64,000 nucleotides of DNA from Mesostigma viride (GCA_009746045.1 RPFO01000082.1:2444506-2508505); one strand, 5' to 3'. Shown: positions 1-11,042, counted from the first letter of the stretch. Numbers and translations are program-made. The notes: generated by a model from the letters alone, not told the origin.

Positions 1-36
1 GTATACCGGAGTATACCAGAGTATACCGGAGTGTAC
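1..36. repeat. 10-bp tandem repeat at window edge
   Basis: Three copies of a 10-bp unit (gtataccgga with one variant) begin at the first base, so the array probably continues outside the window. Nothing coding is seen between here and the small gene that follows. Confidence 0.7.
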
Positions 37-347
37 GCGCCCGCCATGTGGATTCCATCTCGTTTCAAAGCCTCCTATTCCTGTGTGATGGACTTGTGAT
101 TATTAATAAAAGAGACTATGAATACATGACGTGACAGGCTCCAGAATCTCAGCGGCTCCCCAGGCTCCCCTACGACTGTCCACGTGTGTGCGCGTCCTTC
201 CGAGGCGTGTGTGCTCGTGTGACGCGTGCACCCGCCTGAACCGGGCGGGGTGGCCGCCCTTCCGCGGTCAAAGTGCATGCGTCCATTGCCCAGCTTGCCT
301 TCCCTGAAACAGGGCTGGACACTGGTGATGCCGAATCGGAGACACGT

Positions 348-352
348 TTACA
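348..352 (-). terminator. Putative TGTAA polyadenylation signal
   Basis: TGTAA on the minus strand lies about 20 bases past the stop codon of the HMG-like gene. TGTAA is the usual poly(A) signal of chlorophyte nuclear genes, which fits a green-algal origin. A 5-base motif can occur by chance, so this is only supportive. Confidence 0.4.
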
Positions 353-371
353 CAATGCCTGTGCTCACATG

Positions 372-1091
372 TCACTTCTTCTCGCTTTTCACGTTTCCCT
401 TCGCCCTGCCTGCATCATCATCCGAACCCGAGCTCGCCTCGTCCTCCGACGAGGTACCCTCAGCCGACGAGCCTGCCGGTTGCGTTCTACCTCCGCCAGC
501 TGTTGGCGGCGCGTCGAGTGCCTTGACCTCGGTCGCAACGACTGCCAGGGAGTTGTGCACGCCGGGAACAGTGCCAAGGTGAACGCGGTCGGCAAGTTCG
601 TGCGCTTTTCGGGCATTGGCAGAGTCGACGTCCGAATGGTGCCCGCTGCCGTCAGGGAGTTTTCGGTTTGGATTTTCAGGGGCAACCCTCCATTTCTGGC
701 AGACCTCCTTCATTATTTTTTGCTGTGATTCCCCTTTCCGGTTCGGTCTAATCAGCTCCATTTCTTTCTGCACAAATAAATTGAATTTCGTCATCTCCCT
801 CCGCTTTTTCCTGGGCTCGCCTGTCTGGGCATCCAAAATCGGACGCTTTCCATTCTTTTTAACAGCAGCCGCCTGGGTCGGCGGCATAGCCGGCCTTGGA
901 TTTCGCATGCCATAAACGGTGTCCAAGGCATTCGCAATGCGACTAAAGCAGCCGCAAAGCTCTTGAGCAGCAATTCTGGCAACTACAGCCCATTTGGGAG
1001 CGGCCTCTTTTTCCATGGACGGGCCAGCCTCAATCTTCGCCTTCGGCTGAGCCGCGTCTTCCACGCTCAGCCGAGACTGGGCCGTATCCAT
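372..1091 (-). CDS. HMG-box/YABBY-like DNA-binding protein
   Basis: An uninterrupted 239-codon frame runs from ATG (1089-1091) to TGA (372-374). Residues 96-136 are basic and carry a motif typical of HMG-box and YABBY-type domains: a KFNLFVQKEM start, then a charged helix ending in QKWR. Residues 80-99 are lysine/arginine rich and could act as a nuclear localisation signal. The tail (about 212-239) is Ser/Asp/Glu rich, as in many HMG proteins. A chromatin or DNA-binding role in the nucleus is inferred from this alone. The domain is shorter than a canonical 70-80 residue HMG box, so a diverged or partial box is possible. No intron is evident. The only neighbours are repeats, so context gives no further hint. 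Confidence 0.6.
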   Translation of the reverse strand: MDTAQSRLSVEDAAQPKAKIEAGPSMEKEAAPKWAVVARIAAQELCGCFSRIANALDTVYGMRNPRPAMPPTQAAAVKKNGKRPILDAQTGEPRKKRREMTKFNLFVQKEMELIRPNRKGESQQKIMKEVCQKWRVAPENPNRKLPDGSGHHSDVDSANARKAHELADRVHLGTVPGVHNSLAVVATEVKALDAPPTAGGGRTQPAGSSAEGTSSEDEASSGSDDDAGRAKGNVKSEKK

Positions 1092-1649
1092 GAGAAAATA
1101 TGGTAAAGCAAATTACTGTTTTATTACACGGTCCAAATAGTTCAAGGTGCGCTTGTTATTTTTTCGTGGTCTTCCTACTTACATTCGCGCCTGGTCAAAG
1201 AGTGAGGCGAGTGGCGACATGAGTACTTACAAAACACGCTTCTATGCTGGGCACCTCGATGACAGAGTAGAGACACCTAGCCCTGAAACCTCGATTGATA
1301 TTGATGAAACAAGGAAAGCTGGGCGGTGGTCTTGGCTTGATCCTTCCTGCATAAATCCTGCTTGCCTGCCCGTTGAAGAAGAACGACAATCAATGGCTTG
1401 GCTTCTAGGCTTGGCGCTTGTCCAATCAAATGACGACAGCACTAGCAGGATCATTAGGGAGTCCGTACGTCGCAACGTACGGAGGGCGCCGCAGCCCGCA
1501 GGCCATGAACCGGCCTGGCGCACCAAGCAGCCAACCGCAACGGCGCGTCGCGTCAGCCGGTATTTTAATGTTTACAAATGTATTTTTTTAATTCCATAAA
1601 ATCACCGGAACTAAAAAGTTTAGGCGTCAGCCGGCTCCGGCTGTTTGTA
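1092..1649. other. Intergenic, no gene seen
   Basis: Short open frames on both strands lack recognisable motifs. The stretch separates the HMG-like gene from a transposon-like element. Nothing else is supported. Confidence 0.5.
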
Positions 1650-2572
1650 CAGTCATTCCCGCGTTAAGTTGCGATCGCCCCCTAAAACTTGGCGCCGCAA
1701 CTTAACGCGGGAACGCAACTTAACGGTAGAATTAGGCTAGCAGCCCACCACCTCCTCCTCTGACGGACTTCTATACGGCATTCGACAGCTCTCGTCAAGC
1801 CCGATCCAGCTGCAGCGTCAAAGCCGGCCAAAGTCCATTTTCCAGGCCAGATCTTTTGGACAAAGGCGGGCTGCAAAACACGCCGTGGGCAGCCACGCGC
1901 GGTGCCTGCGTTTTATACTACAAATGTGTGTTTTAACCCTCTGACTTCGGCTCTCTTTTTGGCAGGTTACTTAATTGCTAGCCGGCTTCACGTATGACTG
2001 TGACAAACTGAAACATGGGAACAGTCGTGAGGGAAGCTTCATTCATTACTGTCAATGGCCTGCATGTAAACAATGATAATCAGTAACAGCATGGAGGCCA
2101 CAGTCATAGTGCAGGCAGCGAGACTGCCTGTGGCCTCAACGACCTTGTCTTTGCCCTTCTGTGGTGCATTCGGCATGATGGTGGTAATTTCCGGCAAGAT
2201 GTCTCAATTACCGTAATCGACCCTACATCATGGTCGTGGATTCTTATGTACCGCAGCCCGCAGACTGCAAAACTGAATTTGTAAGGTTGCATTCGCGCTT
2301 TTCACCTAAGCCAGCAGGCGGGGAAATTTGCGCGCCAGCACTTGGGGCCGGCTTGCGTATTTTGCCGCCTGAAATCCCGTAGCGGGTCCGGACTTGGCAA
2401 AAAATGGCCTCCTGCGCGGCCAAAAATGGCCTGACACCTACAAATTGAGTCATTACCGCGTTAAGTTGCGATGGCCTCCATGCTTAAGTTGCGGTCGCCC
2501 CCCAAACTTCGGCGCCGCAACTTAACGCGGGAACGCAACCTTAAGAAACGCAACTTAACGCGGGAATGACTG
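1650..2572. mobile_element. pogo/Tigger-like non-autonomous element (MITE)
   Basis: The element starts CAGTCATTCCCGCG and ends with its exact inverse, CGCGGGAATGACTG. It is flanked by TA on both sides (1648-1649 and 2573-2574), as expected for Tc1/mariner-pogo insertion. The terminal inverted repeat extends through TTAAGTTGCG. Extra copies of the same CGCAACTTAACGCGGG motif sit inside both ends, giving nested hairpins of about 75 and 120 bp. No transposase frame is present in the 923 bp. Related ends occur at 25516-25753 and 27364-27439. Two solo short MITEs flanking unrelated DNA is an alternative reading, but the flanking TA pair favours one element. Confidence 0.7.
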
Positions 2573-2574
2573 TA

Positions 2575-3364
2575 TTCAACATTGCCGCGAGATCTTTACA
2601 AAGTCATCCGCGCCCGCGGTCGGGCCCGTGCCCGGTGCTGGCCGGTGCCCAACTGCCCATTGCCCGCTGCCCGCTGCCCGGTGCCCACTCCAGTGCTCTG
2701 CACCACACCAGCTTTTTGCGTTGTAACCTGGTTGTAAATAAATGGCACAGTTACATGACGGCATAGTTTATGTGCATACATCCGGCATGGAGTCTCCCAA
2801 CGGCAGAGTCATGTTATGATAATTTTTTTTTTCAATGCATGTGCAGTTGCCGTGCACCGACCGCTTTGGGCTTTAAGTCGAGGCCTTCAATCATCATCAT
2901 TCAGTTCAGTTATGACGGACCGACTGATTTACCAGCCCGGCCAGATTGGTACGTTTGCCCGCATATGCCGATCTCAGGCCGCTACTGAGACCTATATTGC
3001 CGGCCGGCTGTTCGTTGTTCTTCATCCGATCATCGACTCGGCATGTAACTATTGGGAAATGCCGTGTGACTAGCTTGACCCTACTGTCCTTCCGCGCGCC
3101 AGAGCTAATCATTTATAGTGCAATGTCCAAGATAATCCATGAATGCGTTTGGTAAAAGCACACAGCCCTGCCAGACCGGTCCCGGTGTGCACGGGCCGGG
3201 GGACGCTGTCAGCGGTGCAGACCTGGGCAGGCTCTCGATCAGAGCCCAGTTGGTTAACCAGTTCGAGCAGAACTGGCGTATACGACTGAATTTGACCAAC
3301 GAAATGTGCCTACGAATGAGACAACGATGGGTGGGATCAACGACCTACAGCTTCCGTAGTAGCC
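2575..3364. other. Intergenic, no gene seen
   Basis: A short degenerate GCCC/GGTGCCC repeat lies near 2610-2695. The rest has small frames without recognisable motifs. Confidence 0.45.
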
Positions 3365-3892
3365 ATTAAATTAAATTTTATTAAATTATAACATGACTCC
3401 GTTGGGAGATGATCATGTAGCACGTATTCCATGGCTGGTGGGTGGGGGTGAGCGTCGAGCCGTGAAAACGAGCTAAGCTAACTCTAATCTAATATAGGCT
3501 ACCAAAATCCTACTACTCTACTCAATATAGCGCCCTTTCCTCCTGGGGGGAGGAGGCTTGGGGCGGCAAGCTAGTGTGTGGGCCCGGACAATGGTCCTCT
3601 ACCACTTCTTGCCGTCCTGCATGGCAGTCCAAGCAAGAGAGAGGGAGGAAATGCGGTGTCCAAACTGAGCTGGGACCACGTACTAGGCCGGCCAGCAACT
3701 GCTCTGTATAGTTAATTGCGGGTCAACCAGCCCTTAGTGGGCTTGTCCTCGGGGCCAGGCCAGGTCAAAATATGCCGCCCAGGTTGGCCCAGCCGCTGGG
3801 GGCCGGCCAGACCAAGGGCGGTGTCTACCTGACTGGTTCGAGCAAGATGTCCTACAAATGCTATTCTACGCTGCCTAATATCATCAGAAATG
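3365..3892 (-). mobile_element. 5'-truncated LINE, ORF2 3' end and tail
   Basis: Read on the minus strand, the right part encodes the C-terminal end of LINE ORF2 (an RQRR..F/IAFVGHL-type segment and a TSQVDTA..LA region). It matches the frame at 8561-8752. A 3' untranslated part follows, with the hairpin CTCC-CAAC-GGAG, then an A/T-rich (TTTAA)n-like tail at 3365-3392. The same 3' end recurs at 37317-37575. No intact gene remains. Confidence 0.7.
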
Positions 3893-4112
3893 CGAGATGA
3901 TTAATTAATTCCGTTGGGAGTACATGTGGCATGCATCCCTGAGAAGGGGAATATGGCCTTTAATACATTCTGGGCTACTTCCTGCAAGGGTAGGATGTAA
4001 ACTACACCTGCTCTAGGTGCACCAAGTGCACCGGCACCACCATGATCCATCGGAGCGCTTGGGGCCCGTCATGGGGTGGAAGATCAGCATGGCTATACAA
4101 AGCTGATCTGCA
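3893..4112 (-). repeat. Interspersed repeat with hairpin and TTAA tail
   Basis: This is about 220 bp of a family also present at 11215-11565 (opposite orientation) and 13145-13530. Shared blocks include a tract reading ctacttcctgcaaggg and the terminal ACTCC-CAAC-GGA(GT) hairpin next to TTAATTAATT. The tail points left, so this is the 3' end of a minus-strand retroelement or SINE. It abuts the reverse transcriptase relic that starts near 4113. Confidence 0.65.
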
Positions 4113-6722
4113 AGTCCCCCCCTCCCATGCCACTAGCCTGCGAGGCCTTCTCTCACGTATCATTCGGCACCGTGTCAATGGGACTGCAGATGCACTGCGT
4201 CCGCGCCGTTTACTGATCTCACCTTTCATTCATGCTGCGATGGATGAGCTGTGTTTGCCACACATTCTGCATTTGCCGCAAGTGCAGGCTGCGATGCCGC
4301 TCGTGGTGCGTAACACTTTCGGCACTCCCATTGCCGCCTGGCATTACTCTCCCACCTTGGGACAAATGGTTTTCAGCAACGGGAAGGTCAGCCGCGATAC
4401 AACGCCCACCGAGCTGGCCACCATCTTGGCAGGGCCCTGCCCCTGCCAACAACAACGGTATTTCAAGTACCTTGATCCCACCTCACAGCACGTCATGACC
4501 GCTGACCTCAGCATCCTGCCGAGCCACACGCTTGTAGACCTTTTTGCCAAAGGCACCAAGTTTCGGCCGTGGGTCCAGCGCACGTGTGCCAAAGAGGTGA
4601 ATGCACTGCTCTCACATCACTGCGCAAATTCTGCAATGCCATGTGCACGGACCTACAGCTTGCTCCCCTTGCCATGGAACCGTGGTTTCGCGCCGTCATT
4701 CACGAATGCAATGCACGTCTCACCAGGCTTGATTACCGTCTCCAGCAGGTCCACCGCACCACCTGGCTCAACACCACAGATAAAGCACTTCTTGACCACT
4801 TCAAGCAGGACTTTATCATCACGTGTGTTGACAAGAGTGCCAACAACTTTGCTTTTATATGCAAGAAGCACTACCTTGCTACTTTGCAACACGAGTTGGC
4901 GTCCAGCCCTACCTATGTTCAGCGTGCACAGTCCACCGCCAGTATCACTGCTGCTCATCGGGCTTTTCTGCACAGCCAAAACATTTTGCTCGGGCATTCC
5001 TTAAGCGGCAGCGACGCGCCACCACCACTACGTTCCCATATCTGTATCTCACTCTTAAGCTGCACAAAACTCCTGTTGCTTTGCGCACCATTGCTGCGTC
5101 GCATTCAGCCCCACTGATGCCTCTCTCGAAACTCATCTGCCATGCTTTGAATGCTCTTCTCCCCGAAGCCAATGCATTATGGGTGGAGGTGCTGTCGAAT
5201 GCCGGGTATGAATGCGCTGGTAGTTGGATCGTCATAGACTCAGCCCAAGTACGCCTACGCCTTGCCGCCCTTAGCCGTTCTAAGACAGCAGCAGAGAAAC
5301 GTATACCTATGCCCATAGCCACCTATGATTTCACCACTCTATATACCACACTAGATTTGCACGATTTGAAAGCTCGTTTAGATAGCCTCCTTACTCGTCT
5401 GTATGCACGTAGGCCTCACGGGCGCAACCACCTGCACGTGCGTGTTTCTCAGACCAAGCCCACGGCAACGTGGCTCTCAGGGATCGCGGCAGGTGCTATC
5501 GTGCGGGATGGTTATAATTATATTATCACGAAGGCTGACCTTGTTCATTGGATCTCTTATCTTGTTGATAACACCTTCATTTGTTTTGCGGGCAATGTGT
5601 ACCAACAAGCTATCGGCATCCCTATGGGCACTAACTGTGCCGGGCTCCTTGCAAACCTCTATCTATACACTTATGAGCTTGCATTCATGGAGAATCTCAT
5701 TGCCTCAAACGATGATGTTCTCATCAGGCGTTTTATCCATACATGTCGATACATTGATGATGTCATCGCTTTCGACAACCCTGATTTCGCAACCCATTTG
5801 TATATCACCGCTGGTCTGCCTGGCATCTACCCGCAAGCGTCCCTCACATTAAAGCTCACGTCGGAGGATTAATTAATTAATTAATAGACACGTGACTGCG
5901 TCACGTGAGCATAAGTCCTCAGTGGGAGGGGAACATGGGATGGAATGGATGGTATAAGCTATCTAGGTCCTAGTTACAGGGGTGTGGGCACCGCGGCCCG
6001 AATCGCTATGAATGCCATACTTGGTCACACGCGGAGCCCCCACAGGCTTGGGGGTGGTCTCCTTCATCACTACTTGCCATCTATCCTTGCGCACCATCTG
6101 CCTCCATATTACAGACAAACCAGGAGGCTGCCCGGGGGTGAGCCCGTCACGTCTAGTGTAGCACATGTCCATGCCGAGTCTATCACGAAAAGTCCACGGG
6201 TGGCGGCCCTGCCGCGCGCGGCCGGGGGCACGCCAGGTGAGGACATATCGCCCAGGCTGGGCGGGCTTGGTGCCAGCTAGTCTATCTGATGTATCTACCT
6301 GATCTGTGCGGGCCACGTCGGAGGATACTCGTTGCAATTACCTCGATCTTAACATTACCCATAACAAGAAGGGCTGGCGTACGGCTGTCTATGATAAGCG
6401 CAAGGATCCTAAATACCAGCAAATTCCTTTTATTCGTTACACCGATATTCACAGTCTCCTTTCCCACACAGCAAAATATGGTGTTGTTCTTTCTCAGTTA
6501 CATCGTTTTTCCCGTCTTTGTTCTTATCGTGTTGATTTCATCACGACTCTTGTTGAACTCTTGCAGCGTTTATTGGTCAAAGACTATGACCGAGACATTA
6601 TGCTCCGTCAAGTCCGATGTTTTTTGCAACGTCACCCACATCTGTTCGGTGCTGCCCCTTGGCACAAGCTCTACAAACAGGTCGTGGACCGGCTGGATCG
6701 CATCGTATCTCCGCACATCTGA
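4113..6722 (+). pseudogene. Penelope/telomerase-type reverse transcriptase relic
   Basis: One reverse transcriptase is spread over frames 1, 3 and 2. Frame shifts lie near 4605 and 4990, and the frame resumes at about 6327 after an insertion. An N-terminal CPC...HVMTADLSI segment is followed by DKSANNFAFICKK and YLTLKLHKTP...LRTIAASHS. Then come the catalytic YDFTTLYTTL block, IGIPMGTNCAGLLANLYLY and the YIDDV active-site pair. After the insertion the C-terminal part reads YLDLNITH...VYDKRKD and ends at 6722. The KIHK-like and GIPMG blocks are those of Penelope-like/telomerase-like enzymes rather than LINE or LTR types; the exact clade is uncertain. No GIY-YIG endonuclease was found in the next 250 bp. 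The element is not functional as it stands. Confidence 0.75.
5870..6326 (-). mobile_element. 5'-truncated LINE inserted in the RT relic
   Basis: The 13-bp duplication cacgtcggaggat lies at 5857-5869 and 6314-6326, so the insert is a clean retrotransposition event. On the minus strand it encodes the LINE ORF2 C-terminus (ARTDQVDTS, QPGRYVLTW, LGLSVIW-like blocks, ending PKPVGAPRV), related to the intact copy ending at 44272. The 3' end has the perfect hairpin CACGTGAC-GCA-GTCACGTG followed by TAATTAATTAATT. Removing the insert rejoins the reverse transcriptase frame. Confidence 0.9.
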
Positions 6723-6984
6723 ACCCTGTGATGCCAGATCTCCTTTGCGGCCGTTCCGAGCTTGGCACTGGATTCGTTGTCCACATCGTCGCGTCGCTGC
6801 AGCAACACGATGTTTTCTGGCATCCGCGGGCTTTTGGTTCCCGCCGCACATTTGAAAGTGCTGTCCGCCGGCTTTTTGCCTTTGCACCGTGTGCAGTTCT
6901 TGGACGTTTGGAATCATGGCATGGCTAACGTGATGACTGACTAGCTACCTTTTCAGTGGTTTTCCATTTGCGGGTATTTCCTCG
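6723..6984. other. 3' flank of RT relic, no gene seen
   Basis: GC-rich sequence after the stop at 6722 has short frames only. It may be the remaining 3' part of the Penelope-type element, but no endonuclease motif is visible. Confidence 0.4.
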
Positions 6985-7285
6985 TAAATGGTGGGAGAGC
7001 GATCGCAGCAACATTTGGTGCTCACCACTAGACACTCCCGGCCAGTTAGGCTCGAAACACACGCCCTGATCAAGCATGCTGTTTCCGGCCCCACCGTCTA
7101 GGTCATCTAGTCGCTCTACACGTAAGCCAGCCATAATTTCAATGCACAAGGATACACATTTCCATCACCATTCATCTTCATCATCCTGAACGACTCGAAC
7201 ACGCGGACAAGATAACGGCAGGCTCGAGCTACCATGGTCCGGATTCTCCCGATTTCTGGCCTGCGCTGGTTGTCTCCTTGATACA
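6985..7285 (+). repeat. SINE-like repeat family X, copy 1
   Basis: About 240 bp recur at 39570-39835 (inverted), 51983-52188 (direct) and 52410-52680 (inverted, diverged). Shared landmarks are ccggccagttaggctcgaa, a gtctaggtcatctagtcgc block, and the end gcgctggttgtctccttgat. On the inverse strand a B-box-like AGCTCGAGCC is present, so an RNA polymerase III SINE is possible. No coding capacity is seen. Confidence 0.65.
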
Positions 7286-7361
7286 AAAGCTAGGGCATGG
7301 CTTCTCAGCAGAGAGTGGCTCTCTGCATGGGCACAGCATAACTAAATAAAGCTAGGCATCA
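7286..7361 (-). repeat. Fragment of the 11215-11565 repeat family
   Basis: The block around ctctgcatgggcacagcataactaaataaagctaggcatcatc is the reverse complement of 11230-11300. It ends where LINE-coding sequence begins. Confidence 0.55.
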
Positions 7362-8975
7362 TCTGGTGAGGGATCTTCTGCTGGCGTTCTGCAACCGTGC
7401 CCTGCTCTCTGATGAGCCGAGATCCGCCTGCTGAGTGGCAGACGGCCATCCGAGTCATGCTGTACAAGAAGGGCTCTGCTGCTGACCCGGTAAATATCGG
7501 GGTGTCTGCCTCCAGAGCGCCGCGCTGGAGGTCTTCATGCACATGATGCTGCACAGGCTCCGCGCCGCGCTGGACCCTGCACCTGGGTGAGTCTCAGATG
7601 GGTTTCCGTCATGGTCGTAACACTGTCATGGCCTGCTGTGTTTGCCGCGCGCCGGTTGATGGAGGAGGTGCGTCGCCTTTGCCCTGATGGTTTGCCGCTG
7701 GTCTTCATTTTTGTCGACTATATCGATCAAGGCCTTTGACACAACCGGTCCTCTGGGGGGCTCTTTGGGCCATCCTCGCTCTGGACCGGGTACCACCAGC
7801 GTTTATCGCTGCCATTCGTCGACTGTATGACCTGACTCACAGGCAGTAGTGCGGACTGCGGAAGGCACCACCCCACCATTCCCCCTTCACCACGGGGTGT
7901 GGCAAGGTTGTGTCCTGTCCCCATACCTGTTCATTACTGTCGTGTCCAGATCACGTCATGCGCCGGGCACGTGCGCGCTTTACTGCTCTAGCAGGTTCGA
8001 GCCCGGCTTGGACATCCTTAATGAGCGCGAGCACGGCAGGGTTGGCACTGGCTACTGCCTGGCCGACCTTATTTATGCGGACGACACCACCCTCATCGCG
8101 CGCCCCGAGCACATTCAGACCTGGCTGGACTGTCTGGGCTTGGAGGCGAGGGCGGCGGGTTTGGAGATTAGTGTCAAAACTGAGGCGACGGTGATTGGGG
8201 CCTCCAGTCGCCCACCGCTGCCGCGCCTGCTCGACGGGACGGAGGTCCCGTTCCGTGACCGCTTCAAACTGTTGGGGAGCATGCTCCCTGACACCGCCGA
8301 CGATGTGGACATCCGCATCGGCCTGGGGCCTGGGCCAGGCTCCACGGGTTTGCTCAACACCTGCTGGCGCTCGAAGGGCCTGGGCGAGCACCGCAAGCGC
8401 ATGCTCTTTAAGGTCCTCGTCCTCACGGTGCTTACGTATGGCGCTGAGGCGTGGACACTCACGGACACACCGGCGGCTAAGCTAGACGGCACGGTTTACA
8501 GGATGCTCCGACAGGTCCTGAATGTAGGGTTTTCCAAGCATAGGTCATTAGAGTCTTTAATTGTATCAGGGTATGCCTCGTATTTCGGACGATATTAGGC
8601 AGCGTAGGATAGCATTTGTAGGACATCTTACTCGCACCAGCCAGGTCGACACCGCCCGGCCTTGGTCTGGCCGGCCCCCAGCGGCTCGGCCAACCAGGGC
8701 GGCATATCTTGACCTGGCCTGGCCCCAAGGACATTCCCAGGAAGCTAGGTAAACCTGCCATGAACTACGTACACCCAGATGTTGCTGGCCGACCTAGTGG
8801 TCCCAGCTCAGTTTGAACACCGCATCCACTCCCTCTCCCTTAATTCTTTGGACTGCCATGCAGAACGAGAAGATCGAGGTGGCAGAAGATTGTCCAGGCT
8901 CACACGCCAGCCCCTGTGGGCAAGCCACCCCCCCCAAGAGGAAGGGGCGTTTTGCTGAGTAGTTACAGACAGGCA
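7362..8975 (+). pseudogene. LINE ORF2 (reverse transcriptase) relic
   Basis: A decayed non-LTR reverse transcriptase starts inside the fingers region (EWQTAIRVMLYKKGSAAD, then GFRHGRNTV). It continues through a damaged VDYIKAFD catalytic block and an intact stretch 7849-8598 with GVWQGCVLSPYLF and the YADDT active site. The TYGAEAWTL segment follows. After a frame shift near 8560 the frame 8561-8752 gives RQRRIAFVGHL. Stops and at least three frame shifts make it non-functional. It aligns block by block with the LINE at 40083-44272. The endonuclease and 5' part are missing. Confidence 0.85.
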
Positions 8976-9196
8976 CACATGTACATGGCTAAATATGGAC
9001 GCCACGAGCCACGATCGGTAGCCATGGCTGACGGTGGCGCTCATAACTTTCACGTTTGAGCACCGAATTTAGTCGTGAATATCGCAATCGCTTCGTCCTT
9101 CTAAGACGCACATGCTGATATAATTTTCCGACGCTTTAATACGCAATATATGGCGAACAAACGCGCCTCAACGCAGCCTGGCGGCTGCGCTCGGCA
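8976..9196. other. No gene seen
   Basis: Short spacer between the ORF2 relic and an ORF1-like relic. The expected hairpin/TTAA tail of the LINE is not visible here. Confidence 0.4.
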
Positions 9197-10590
9197 ATGA
9201 AAATGCGTCTGCAGCTCCGGCTGCAGCTTCGTCCTCAGGTCCGGCAGGCAGCAGTGACACTAGTCGCGCACTGGTGGTCGCCCAGCACCCTCCCGGGCTT
9301 CATGCCTCGCCCTCAGCCTCACCCGAGCCCAAACGCAGCCGCCCAACCGAACCTACTCTGGTCTGAGTACGACTTTGATGTTGACGAGTTATTTTCCACC
9401 TTCGACGTCAACAGACCCGGCTATTTCAACAAGGCACACATCCGGACACTGGAGCTCCTGTTTTATGGGTCGTATGTATGCCTCCCTTCTTGACCTGTGC
9501 CAGCGCCTCCAACGCCACCGAATGCTTCCGCAGCCAGTCTGACGGCCATTTTCAGCTCCGCGCAGCTGACCTGTCCGACTGGTCGCGACCGCGCCTTCAG
9601 CTTGCCACCCTCTTTTCCATCCTTCAGCGTGCTTCCGCGGACCTCTGGCAACCCGTCCCTTTGACCGAATTCACCCTCCTCACCCACCTCCACGCAGCCA
9701 TCTCACAGCACGTGACGCCCCTAGCTGCAGATGTGGCCGGGCAGCTGTGGGTCGCACGCTGGCTGCATGCTGAGCTCCCCACCATCCCCACCGCCACCGC
9801 CCTCCTCGCCTCCACCCCCCGCCCCCCCCCCCCCGGCCCTCCGCCTCCACCGACTCCATCACCGCCCAGCTCCGCGACACTGACCAGCGCCTTAATTAAG
9901 GACAATGCAATCGCCATCGAGGTCCTGCAAAACACCGCAGGCCTCACCGCCCAGGCGGTGAAGGACATTAATATTGCCGCCAAGCCAGCCCCGGCTGGCC
10001 TGGCCGGCGATGCTCCTCCCATCCCGACCTGCCCAGGGTCCTGGGCGGACATGCTTAAGCAGCACGCCACCTCCACCACCTCCGCCGTCGCAGCACAGCT
10101 CCAGCAGCAGACGCTCGACCTCCGCGAGGAGGCCGAGCTCGCCAAGCGCAGCCTCAACGTCATTGTCAAGAACTTCGACATGGAGGAAGGTGAGAATTCC
10201 GAGAAGCTTGCGCGTGCATTTGAGAGAGAAATTCTTAGTCGCATGGGCCTTACTGGTGAGATCGAGCTGGTCGCCCACCGCCTTCCCCGCGCACGCGGTA
10301 AGGCAGGGGCGCCCCCGCTCCTTCTCACCTTTAAGAACCCGGCAGACAAGATTTCCTTCCTCAGACGCCGCAACAAGCGGCTCGAGAAGACTCACTTCAC
10401 CCTTGACGACGACTTGACCATGGCGCAGCAACAACGTTCGGCGACGGGAGCTATGGCCGACCTACCTCCAGCTCCGGCAGACCAAGGCAGGGCAGCCGGT
10501 GTACTGGAAGGGGGCGGCCATCTACGTCGGCCACAAGCCCTGGCATGCGGGCCGGGCCCACTTCAAATGTTCCGCCGTCCAAGCCAAGTG
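9197..10590 (+). pseudogene. LINE ORF1 (RNA-binding protein) relic
   Basis: Frames 9197-9493, 9478-about 10435 and about 10435-10590 join with two frame shifts into one ORF1-like protein. It has a proline-rich stretch (9810-9870) and a helical segment around LDLREEAELAKRSLNVIV. This is followed by VIVKNFDMEEGE, AHRLPRARGKAGAPPLLLTF, FLRRRNKRL and DDDLTMAQQQR. That order matches the RRM-like domain of LINE-1/CR1-type ORF1 proteins, which bind the element RNA. The end of the frame runs into an inverted-repeat element at 10550. It may be the 5' part of a different LINE copy than the ORF2 relic just upstream. Confidence 0.65.
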
Positions 10591-11042
10591 TGTGACACTT
10601 TTACGCTATTTTTGCAAAAAAAAAATAAAATTTCGCACGAGTTCGCGTGATTTTCGCGTGATTTTCGCAAAATTTTCACACATTTTCGCACGATTTCGCA
10701 CGATTTCGCACAATTTTGCATGATTTCGCACAATTTCGCATGGATTTCAACCAAGGGTCGTTTTGGGGAGTGACGTTTGACAAAATTTCGCATGAATTCA
10801 CACACGTTGTGCACATCAAAATTTTTTACCGTCGACATTTTTCACATGAAATTTCGCACAATTTCAGCAAATTTCGCACAAATTCGCACGATTTCAGCAA
10901 ATTTCACACGATTTCAGCAAATTTCGCACAATTTCGCACGATTTCGCACGACGAATCACTCTGCAGAGTGACGATCGTCGAAAAAGTCAAAAAAACGACC
11001 AAAAGTGTCACACTTTTCGGAACATTTGAAGTGGGCCCGGCC
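10550..11042. repeat. Inverted-repeat-bounded element with 10-bp units
   Basis: Perfect 24-bp inverted repeats at 10550-10573 and 11019-11042 (core CCCACTTCAAATGTTCC) bound 445 bp. A second inverted pair, AAGTGTGACACTTTT-like, lies just inside. The interior is an irregular run of TTTCGCACGA/TTTCGCACAA units of about 10 bp. The left arm coincides with codons of the ORF1 relic, so the right arm may be an inverted copy of host element sequence. No coding frame is supported. Confidence 0.75.
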
